Part shown: piece by piece, positions 58,038 to 64,000 of the stretch
Numbering within the stretch: the first letter of the stretch is position 1
How the letters are laid out: every line of letters begins with the position of its first letter
Assembly (NCBI GenBank): GCA_964398915.1
Contig: CAYNOR010000004.1
Coordinates: 81,294-145,293 of the forward strand
Source of the DNA: Tichowtungia sp964398915
Lineage (GTDB): Bacteria > Verrucomicrobiota > Kiritimatiellia > Kiritimatiellales > Tichowtungiaceae
DNA: 64,000 nt
Direction: 5' to 3'
The notes under the pieces: model-generated
The model's input: the letters and a program-made list of their open reading frames with translations, nothing else
Told to the model about the DNA's origin: nothing
Database searches by the model: none
Translations under genes and position numbers: made by a program

Positions 58038-58491
58038 ATTCCTCGCAGAGGCGTAGAGACCGCAGAGAAATGAAAGATTTAAACATCATCTCGCATGATA
58101 TTATTCAGGCCGCGATAGAGGTTCACAAAGAACTGGGGCCGGGATTGTTGGAGTCGGTGTATCGGAAGTGTCTTGCAAAAGTTTTGCGCGACATGGGTTA
58201 TCAAGTTGAAGAGGAGTCGTGTCTTCCTGTTAAATTCAGAGGTGAGATTGTTGAGGAAGATGGATATCGGATTGATCTGTTGGTTCAAGGGGCTGTGATC
58301 GTCGAGGTTAAGTCTGTTGAAACTATGAAAGATCTATTCTCTAAACAACTGGGAACCTATTTAAAGCTGAAGAGCCTTCAGCTTGGACTTCTGATCAATT
58401 TTAATGTGCCTTTGCTTAAAAATGGGATTAAACGAATTGTTAACGGATTTTAGAACAAAACCTCTGCGGTCTCTGCGCCTCTGCGAGGAAT
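58038..58491. mobile_element. 30-bp inverted repeat framing the GxxExxY gene (cassette)
   Basis: 58038-58067 and 58462-58491 are inverted copies identical at 29 of 30 positions (ATTCCTCGCAGAGGCG ... ACCGCAGAG). They bracket one gene exactly: its start is 3 bp inside the left arm and its stop 8 bp before the right arm. The arms are built from CTCTGCG words. No transposase is present; a non-autonomous mobile unit is inferred. No clear target duplication was seen. Confidence 0.75.
58070..58453 (+). CDS. GxxExxY-family protein
   Basis: 127 residues. The family signature G-P-G-L-L-E-S-V-Y lies near residue 27. Further on, YRIDLLVQGAVIVEVKSV resembles the D-x(n)-E-x-K metal site of restriction-endonuclease-fold nucleases, which suggests nucleic-acid cleavage or binding. 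Function is unproven. The start at 58070 is chosen because the earlier ATG at 58034 lies outside and reads through the left inverted-repeat arm. Confidence 0.88.
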   Translation: MKDLNIISHDIIQAAIEVHKELGPGLLESVYRKCLAKVLRDMGYQVEEESCLPVKFRGEIVEEDGYRIDLLVQGAVIVEVKSVETMKDLFSKQLGTYLKLKSLQLGLLINFNVPLLKNGIKRIVNGF

Positions 58492-58516
58492 AAATCAGAA
58501 TTGAGTGGGAGATTTT

Positions 58517-61189
58517 ATGAGTGAATTACCGAAAAATTATGAACCCGCCGGTGTCGAGGCGAAGTGGTATGCCAAATGGATGGAGGATAAATCGTTCCAT
58601 GCTGTACCGGATGAAGCCAAAGAGCCGTGGACGATTGTAATCCCGCCGCCGAACGTGACAGGTATTCTGCACATGGGGCATGCACTGAATAACACGATTC
58701 AGGATGTGCTGATTCGTCAGAAGCGTATGCAGGGAAAAAATGCGCTGTGGGTGCCGGGCACCGACCATGCGGGGATTGCAACGCAGAACGTTGTTGAGCG
58801 TAAGCTGGCCAAGGAGGGCAGAAGCCGCCACGACCTTTCGCGCGATGAATTTTTGAAGGAAGTCTGGGCGTGGAAAGAGGAGTACGGTAACACGATTGTC
58901 GGCCAGTTGAAAAAACTGGGTTCGTCATGCGACTGGGATCGCGAGCGCTTTACGATGGATGAGGGGCTGAGCAAAGCGGTTGTAGAAGTATTCTGCCGGC
59001 TCTACGAAAAAAAACTGATTTATCGTGGTAACCGCATCATTAACTGGTGTTCGCGCTGCACGACCGCGCTGTCTGACGAAGAGAGCGAACACGTCGAAAC
59101 CGAAGGCGCGCTGTATTACATCCGTTATGCGGTCAAAGATGAAAAGCGCAAAATTGTGGTCGCTACTACTCGTCCGGAAACCATGCTCGGCGACGTTGCA
59201 GTTGCGGTGAGTCCGCGCGATAAGCGCTATAGCGATCTGGTTGGCAAGACCCTGATTCTTCCAATCCTTGGAAGAGAAATTCCGGTTGTTGCTGATGAGT
59301 TTGTTGATCCCGCTTTTGGTACCGGTTGCGTCAAGGTGACTCCTGCACATGACCCGAACGACTTTGAAATCGGTCTGCGGCATAAGCTGACTCCGATTAA
59401 TGTGATGGATGATCACGGCGTGATGAACGAAGCGGCCGGGCCGTACGCCGGGCTTGACCGTTTCGACTGCCGCAAACAGCTGGTCGAAGATTTGAAGCAC
59501 GGTGGGCTGATTGAAAAGATCGATAAGCATATGCATTCGGTCGGTCACTGCTATCGCTGTTCAACGGTGGTTGAACCGCGTCTTTCGCCGCAATGGTTTG
59601 TCAAAATGCAGCCGCTGGCCAAGCCGGCCATCGCGGCGGTACGCGACGGACGCATCAAGTTTGTTCCCGAGCGTTGGAATAAGGTCTATCTCGAATGGAT
59701 GGAAAATATCCGCGACTGGTGTATTTCGCGCCAGATATGGTGGGGCCATCGTATTCCGGTATTCTACTGCGATGCCTGCGGCCACGAGTGGGCGGCCCGG
59801 GAAGTTCCTCACACATGCCCGGTTTGCGGCGTGAAGGACATCCGGCAGGATGAAGATGTTCTTGATACATGGTTTTCGTCGTGGCTCTGGCCGTTCAGCG
59901 TGTTCGGCTGGCCGGAGCAGACCGCCGACCTGAAGCACTTTTATCCGACCAATACGATTGCGACCGCACCGGAAATTCTCTTTTTCTGGGTGGCGCGTAT
60001 GATTATGGCCGGCATTGAATTTATGGGCGATATTCCGTTCGATACGGTCTATTTTCACGGCACCGTGCGCGACGATCAGGGGCGCAAGATGAGCAAGAGT
60101 CTCGGCAACTCGATTGATCCGCTCAACATCATTGAAAAATACAGTGCCGACGCGCTGCGCTTCAGTCTGATGATGCTGACGGCGACCGGACAGGACGTGT
60201 ATATCAGCGATGAAAAGTTCGAGCTGGGTCGGAACTTCTGCACCAAGATCTGGAATGCCGCGCGCTTTATGCAGATGAATGCCACCGGCGCGGCGATCAA
60301 TCCGGACGCGATTGATTTGAGTAAGATGACGCTCAGTCCGGACGATCAGCACCTTCTGGCAAAGCTGTCCGAGGCAATCCGTAATACGGAAGACAATCTG
60401 GCCCGGCACCGCTTTAACGATGCCGCGCTGGCGATGTACGACTTCATGTGGCACCACTACTGTGACTGGTACGTTGAATACTCCAAGAGCGTATTCCGCG
60501 GAGAAGATGCGCAGCGCAAACAGGAAGTTGAGCAGGTGATGCATTATGTTTTCTCCAGCGCCATTCGTCTGCTGCATCCGTTTATTCCGTTCATTACCGA
60601 AGAACTGTGGCATGGCATGGGTTACAACGGGTCCTGTGAGTCCATCCAGACCGCGCCATGGCCGAAGGCTCTTTCGTACGAAGATTTGAGCGCGCTGGGC
60701 GTGCAGCGGGGCACCGTTGAATATGTGGACGCCAAGCACGATCTGATTCGTGTGGGCCGCACGTTGCGCACCGATTACAATCTCACGCCGAAACAGCAGG
60801 CGAAGTTTTATATTCGCCCGGCGCAGGAGCGCACCGGCAGAATGCTGGCGGAAGATATTGCATCGGTATCCTCTTTGCTTGGCGCTGAATCCATCGGAAT
60901 TGACCGCGATTTCATACCCGAAGGTGCCATGCCCAGCGGTATCAGTCAGCTCGGCACGGTTTATATGTCGATTGAAGGACTGGTGGATACCGCCGCCGAA
61001 ATCGCGAAACTCAAGAAGCAGATCGAAGTGGTTGAGAACGGCATTACGAGTATTGTCAAAAAACTGTCGAACGAAAACTTTGTCAGCCGTGCACCGGCCG
61101 AGGTGGTCGCCGGTGAAGAAAAACGCAAAACCGAGCTGATCGAAAAACGCGAGAAGCTCCAGAAACTGATCGAGACGCTGTCTGTATAA
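58517..61189 (+). CDS. valS: Valyl-tRNA synthetase
   Basis: An 890-residue class I synthetase. PPPNVTGILHMGH contains the HIGH-type motif, the CP1 editing domain includes TTRPETMLGDVAVAV, and GRKMSKSLGNS is the KMSKS loop. The C-terminal coiled coil (about 825-890, EIAKLKKQIEVVENG) is the tRNA-binding arm. A CxxC pair (CDACG, CPVCG) lies in the catalytic insertion. The start at 58517 follows GGGAGA. One copy of the short palindrome lies inside the coding sequence at 59258-59274. Confidence 0.97.
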   Translation: MSELPKNYEPAGVEAKWYAKWMEDKSFHAVPDEAKEPWTIVIPPPNVTGILHMGHALNNTIQDVLIRQKRMQGKNALWVPGTDHAGIATQNVVERKLAKEGRSRHDLSRDEFLKEVWAWKEEYGNTIVGQLKKLGSSCDWDRERFTMDEGLSKAVVEVFCRLYEKKLIYRGNRIINWCSRCTTALSDEESEHVETEGALYYIRYAVKDEKRKIVVATTRPETMLGDVAVAVSPRDKRYSDLVGKTLILPILGREIPVVADEFVDPAFGTGCVKVTPAHDPNDFEIGLRHKLTPINVMDDHGVMNEAAGPYAGLDRFDCRKQLVEDLKHGGLIEKIDKHMHSVGHCYRCSTVVEPRLSPQWFVKMQPLAKPAIAAVRDGRIKFVPERWNKVYLEWMENIRDWCISRQIWWGHRIPVFYCDACGHEWAAREVPHTCPVCGVKDIRQDEDVLDTWFSSWLWPFSVFGWPEQTADLKHFYPTNTIATAPEILFFWVARMIMAGIEFMGDIPFDTVYFHGTVRDDQGRKMSKSLGNSIDPLNIIEKYSADALRFSLMMLTATGQDVYISDEKFELGRNFCTKIWNAARFMQMNATGAAINPDAIDLSKMTLSPDDQHLLAKLSEAIRNTEDNLARHRFNDAALAMYDFMWHHYCDWYVEYSKSVFRGEDAQRKQEVEQVMHYVFSSAIRLLHPFIPFITEELWHGMGYNGSCESIQTAPWPKALSYEDLSALGVQRGTVEYVDAKHDLIRVGRTLRTDYNLTPKQQAKFYIRPAQERTGRMLAEDIASVSSLLGAESIGIDRDFIPEGAMPSGISQLGTVYMSIEGLVDTAAEIAKLKKQIEVVENGITSIVKKLSNENFVSRAPAEVVAGEEKRKTELIEKREKLQKLIETLSV
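59258..59274. repeat. Palindrome CTTCCAA-TCC-TTGGAAG inside valS
   Basis: Same family as the intergenic copies but within the valS editing-domain coding sequence, in frame with no disruption. Confidence 0.7.
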
Positions 61190-61205
61190 AGTTTTAGGTT
61201 TAAGA

Positions 61206-61222
61206 GTTCCAAACCTTGGAAC
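61206..61222. repeat. Palindrome GTTCCAA-ACC-TTGGAAC
   Basis: Intergenic copy between valS and the PIN gene, 16 bp after the valS stop. Not followed by a T-run. Confidence 0.75.
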
Positions 61223-61263
61223 AAATTCTTCCCAGGTTCGGAAAAACAGGTATTCTCCTGCAT

Positions 61264-61746
61264 ATGAAGAAGTTGGTCTATATTGAAACCTCGGTGATCA
61301 GTTATTTGACTGCACGAGTGTCACGGGATTTGGTTTCCGCTGCTCGTCAGCAGTTAACTCAGGAGTGGTGGTCGGACTGTCGGCAGGAGTTTGATCTATT
61401 TGTTTCACCTCTTGTTTCAGATGAGGCCCTGCGGGGGGATTCCGAAGCTGCCGGACGACGGATGGATGTGTTAAAAGACATTCCCGAACTGACTTTAACC
61501 GATGAGGCGGCTTCATTGGCTGGACATTTAATGCAAGCTGGCGCTTTGCCAGAAAAAGCGAAAGATGATGCCGTGCATATTGCAATTGCTGCGGTTTGCC
61601 GGATGGATTATCTGCTGACATGGAATTGTCGCCATATTGACAACGCCGCAATGAAACCGGTGATTCGCAAGGTTTGTACGGAGCATGGATTTGTTTGCCC
61701 GGAAATCTGTACCCCTGAGGAACTGAGAGGAGAGCGCAATGGCTGA
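61264..61746 (+). CDS. PIN-domain toxin (VapC-like)
   Basis: A 160-residue PIN-domain protein: VYIETSVISYLTAR supplies the first acidic residue (Glu in place of Asp), SDEALRGD and a C-terminal AKDDAVHIAIAA supply the others, with LLTWNCRHIDN. PIN toxins cleave tRNA or rRNA. The start at 61264 matches the family opening. It overlaps the next small gene by 8 bp, in toxin-first order, which is unusual for VapBC. Confidence 0.88.
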   Translation: MKKLVYIETSVISYLTARVSRDLVSAARQQLTQEWWSDCRQEFDLFVSPLVSDEALRGDSEAAGRRMDVLKDIPELTLTDEAASLAGHLMQAGALPEKAKDDAVHIAIAAVCRMDYLLTWNCRHIDNAAMKPVIRKVCTEHGFVCPEICTPEELRGERNG

Positions 61747-61942
61747 CGAAATTATTGAAGAACTGTGGCGGATTAAAGATGAGCTTAGCGCCGAGGCAGG
61801 GAAAGATCTGAAGGCTTTCTGTCAGCGGCTGAACGAAGCAGCTGTGGGTCGCGGGTTCAAGTTGGTAGATCGCTCGCGTCCACCTCAGATGATGGTTGCG
61901 GAAGATTCGGCAGAATATAAAACCCGGACAGACCCTAAATAA
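61739..61942 (+). CDS. Putative antitoxin partner of the PIN gene
   Basis: 67 residues. Helical, charged N-terminus (ELWRIKDELSAEAGKDLKAFCQRL), no clear DNA-binding domain, and a Pro/Asp tail. Genes of this size and position commonly follow this PIN subgroup, so an antitoxin role is inferred. Its last ~10 codons (VAEDSAEYK) are repeated at the end of the next gene. The stop overlaps the next start (TAATG). Confidence 0.7.
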   Translation: MADEIIEELWRIKDELSAEAGKDLKAFCQRLNEAAVGRGFKLVDRSRPPQMMVAEDSAEYKTRTDPK

Positions 61943-62256
61943 TGTTATTAGCAGTCAGAGAATTGAGGGTTCAAGAAGTGCGGCACCTTGGCGGGTGCCG
62001 GTTGGAGATTACCTTTTCAGATGGGCATGTACAGAATGTCGATTTCGAGCCGTTTTTGCAACAGGCTCATCCCGAACTCCGGAAATATCTGGATGAAAAG
62101 GAATTTTGCCGGGTTGCCGTTGAGCACGGGAATTTGGTTTGGAACGACTATGAAATGTGCTTTCCAATTGAAGCGCTTTATACCGGGAAGCTTCTGGATT
62201 CCGAATCGGGATTGCTGAAAGTCGCTGAAGATTCCGCAGAATATAAACCGAACTGA
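61942..62256 (+). CDS. DUF2442 protein
   Basis: 104 residues with the DUF2442 pattern: LEITFSDGHVQNVDFEPFL, then VEHGNLVWNDYEMCFPIEALY. Start overlaps the upstream stop by one base. Its C-terminus repeats the end of the preceding gene. Followed by lipA after 9 bp. Function unknown; here DUF2442 has no DUF4160 partner and instead follows the PIN pair. Confidence 0.88.
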   Translation: MLLAVRELRVQEVRHLGGCRLEITFSDGHVQNVDFEPFLQQAHPELRKYLDEKEFCRVAVEHGNLVWNDYEMCFPIEALYTGKLLDSESGLLKVAEDSAEYKPN

Positions 62257-62265
62257 ATAAAAATC

Positions 62266-63153
62266 ATGACCGCTGAAAACATTATTAAAAAACTGAAACC
62301 CAAAGTGCAGCGGCTGCCGCAGTGGATGCGGCGTCCCATTGCGACGGACGAACAGTTTCCGGATGTGAGTAAACTGCTGGAGAGTCTTCAGCTGAATACG
62401 GTTTGCTCCAGCGCAAAATGTCCGAACCGGCACGAGTGCTGGAATCGCGGAACGGCGACGGTAATGATTTTGGGCAATACTTGTACGCGCAACTGCCGCT
62501 TTTGCAATGTGAATACCGGGCGGCCCGATCCGGTTGATGCCGGCGAGCCGGCGCGGGTTGCTGAAGCCGCTAAACGGCTGAATTTGCGGCATATCGTGAT
62601 TACGAGCGTGACGCGCGACGATCTGCCGGACGGCGGCGCGGCGGCTTTTGCGGCGACAATCCGTGCGGTCAAGGAAGCGATGCCGGGCGCGTCGGTCGAA
62701 GTGCTGACACCTGATTTTGTCGAACATCTCGATATCGTGCTGGACGCCAGGCCGGATGTGTTTAATCACAATCTAGAAACGGTGAAGCGGCTGCAGGCGG
62801 TGATTCGTCCGCAGGCCAGTTACGAAAAGTCACTGGCCACGCTGCGCCATGCGGCGGGGCGGGGAGGGGCGCTGGTGAAGTCGGGGCTGATGCTCGGTCT
62901 GGGTGAAACCGATGAAGAGATTTTTCAAGCTCTGGAAGATTTATATGCGGCGGGGGTTCGGCTGTTGACGCTGGGACAGTATCTGGCACCGACACGTGAA
63001 CATTATCCGGTTGAGCGGTTTGTTTCGCCGGCGCATTTTGATGAACTGGCGGCGAAGGCACGATCGATGGGCTTCGAAGGCGTGGCGGCCGGGCCTCTGG
63101 TGCGATCTTCGTACCGGGCTGATGAACTGGCGCACAACAAGGATAATTGCTGA
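62266..63153 (+). CDS. lipA: Lipoyl synthase
   Basis: A 295-residue radical SAM enzyme inserting two sulfurs into octanoyl-lipoyl domains. The N-terminal auxiliary 4Fe-4S ligands are in CSSAKCPNRHEC, the radical SAM cluster in CTRNCRFC, and GLGETDEE lies later. Length is normal. The stop shares one base with the start of the next gene (TGATG). No lipB is visible. Confidence 0.96.
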   Translation: MTAENIIKKLKPKVQRLPQWMRRPIATDEQFPDVSKLLESLQLNTVCSSAKCPNRHECWNRGTATVMILGNTCTRNCRFCNVNTGRPDPVDAGEPARVAEAAKRLNLRHIVITSVTRDDLPDGGAAAFAATIRAVKEAMPGASVEVLTPDFVEHLDIVLDARPDVFNHNLETVKRLQAVIRPQASYEKSLATLRHAAGRGGALVKSGLMLGLGETDEEIFQALEDLYAAGVRLLTLGQYLAPTREHYPVERFVSPAHFDELAAKARSMGFEGVAAGPLVRSSYRADELAHNKDNC

Positions 63154-63887
63154 TGGCAACAATTTCGCAGTATAAAGAGGTTGAAAAAGTCGCCGTGCTT
63201 CTGCCAGCCTTTTGCGAGGAATCAACGATCGGCGCAGTGATTAAGCAGGCGCTGGTTTGTGTTCCGGATGTGATTGTTGTGGACGATGCTTCGACGGACG
63301 AGACCGTTGCACGTGCCGAAGCCGCTGGTGCCAGAGTGATTCGTCGCAAAGAGAATGGTGGCAAAGGGGCTGCGCTGACCGAAGGATTCAGGCATGTTCT
63401 TGCGCAGGGGTTTGATGCAGTGATTACGCTGGATGCCGATGGTTTTCACGACCCGGCTGAGATTTCTAAATTTCTGGAAACCTATTACCGGACGCATCTG
63501 CCGGTGCTGATCGGTAATCGTATGGCTGACGTAACGCTCATTCCCTTGGTGCGGCGCTGGACGATCCGTGCAATGAGTTTTTGGCTCGACCGGTTACTCA
63601 GGGTTTATGTGCCTGATCCGCCGTGCGGATTCCGGTTCTACCGCTGTGATGTGCTGCCGTTCATTCTGGAGGATAAATCATCGCTTCCGTCAGAATTTGA
63701 AACACTGCTCAACATCGCTTCGCGGCGCATCCGTGTCGGTTCAGTCCGTATTACCAAACAGCCCAAGCGGCATAAAAGTGTGATTTCTCCGTTCCGTGAT
63801 CTGATCCGGTTTTTCCGGGTGTTGCGGAAATATCATAAGAAGATGCATAAGTTTCAGCGAACAATCCGTACGAATGAAGAAGAATGA
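63153..63887 (+). CDS. GT2 glycosyltransferase (dolichyl-phosphate mannosyltransferase-like)
   Basis: A 244-residue GT-A family 2 protein: VLLPAFCEESTI, VVDDASTDET, NGGKGAALTEGF and the metal-binding DADGFHDP. The C-terminus is basic without a multi-span membrane domain. It may transfer a sugar to a polyprenyl phosphate. Start coupled to lipA. The last ~110 bp of the window after its stop contain no recognised feature. Confidence 0.9.
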   Translation: MATISQYKEVEKVAVLLPAFCEESTIGAVIKQALVCVPDVIVVDDASTDETVARAEAAGARVIRRKENGGKGAALTEGFRHVLAQGFDAVITLDADGFHDPAEISKFLETYYRTHLPVLIGNRMADVTLIPLVRRWTIRAMSFWLDRLLRVYVPDPPCGFRFYRCDVLPFILEDKSSLPSEFETLLNIASRRIRVGSVRITKQPKRHKSVISPFRDLIRFFRVLRKYHKKMHKFQRTIRTNEEE

Positions 63888-64000
63888 GTCGAACGGTCTT
63901 ATACGGGACCAAACTGTATTGATTGAATTCTTTTACAACCGCTCACGCTAGAGCGGTTTAATTTGAAGTATAACCGCACGAAGCAAACCAACCAAGGGCA

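Noticed and set aside
59561..60739. 392-codon minus-strand frame inside valS
   Set aside because: Shadow of the GC-rich valS codon pattern; no recognisable protein features.
1..64000. tRNA, rRNA, CRISPR array or prophage
   Set aside because: Looked for characteristic tRNA arms, regularly spaced repeats and phage structural genes on both strands; none found by eye.

Overview
The window comes from a diderm bacterium. It encodes lipid A acylation and deacetylation-type enzymes, an LptD-type outer-membrane barrel, a TolC-type efflux channel and a lipoprotein-rich envelope. With these come an exosortase/EpsI pair, pyrophosphate-type phosphofructokinase, RecD2 helicase and many GxxExxY, HEPN, HicA and PIN small-gene cassettes. 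This mix suggests a PVC-group bacterium, most likely Verrucomicrobiota/Kiritimatiellota. That placement is inferred from gene content, not from a marker phylogeny. No rRNA, tRNA, CRISPR array, intact insertion sequence or prophage was recognised.

Layout. 0-3.4 kb: the end of a large repeat-containing surface protein and a small membrane-anchored protein. 3.9-6.7 kb (minus strand): an LpxL-type acyltransferase, a HepT/MntA toxin-antitoxin pair and an LpxC-like protein. 6.8-13.1 kb (plus): CPBP protease, MurJ, an HTH-EIIA regulator, an unknown membrane protein and a MATE exporter. 13.1-16.3 kb (minus): PPi-phosphofructokinase and an NADH oxidase-type flavoprotein. 16.4-22 kb: rpsD behind a promoter and a structured leader, ftsW, a metallophosphoesterase and recD2. 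22-29.3 kb: ettA, then a lipoprotein fusing BamD-like, LptA-like and LptD-like parts, then exosortase and EpsI. 29.3-32.9 kb: leuA preceded by a textbook-style leucine attenuator (leader peptide, pause hairpin, terminator), aroE and a prepilin peptidase. 32.9-34 kb: two folate-type genes.

34.1-42.1 kb is the most rearranged part. A TetR-controlled MacA/MacB/TolC efflux operon lies between a complete folM-like gene and a truncated direct copy of it. Beyond that are two more short scraps of the folM 5' end, interleaved with hicBA, an AbiEii-like nucleotidyltransferase and small orphan genes. 42.2-46.1 kb (minus): leucyl aminopeptidase, an HMA-like lipoprotein and a glycosidase-TPR membrane protein.

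46.3-50.8 kb is a compact signalling and polysaccharide-initiation cluster. It holds an Hpt protein, a receiver/PP2C phosphatase/anti-sigma-type kinase, a PglC-like sugar-phosphate transferase, a STAS antagonist, and a nucleotidyltransferase fused to what reads as a degenerate PglC-like domain. 50.9-58 kb carries malic enzyme and the homoserine dehydrogenase/aspartokinase and citramalate synthase genes for branched-chain and aspartate-family amino acids, with DUF4160/DUF2442 and Sel1 genes between them. 58-63.9 kb: a GxxExxY gene framed by a 30-bp inverted repeat, valS, a PIN/antitoxin/DUF2442 cassette, lipA and a GT2 glycosyltransferase.

Recurring themes: small toxin-antitoxin-like cassettes sit at operon boundaries, often with overlapping start and stop codons. 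A short palindrome (TTCCAA-N3-TTGGAA) occurs five times. A 76-79 bp intergenic repeat occurs twice.
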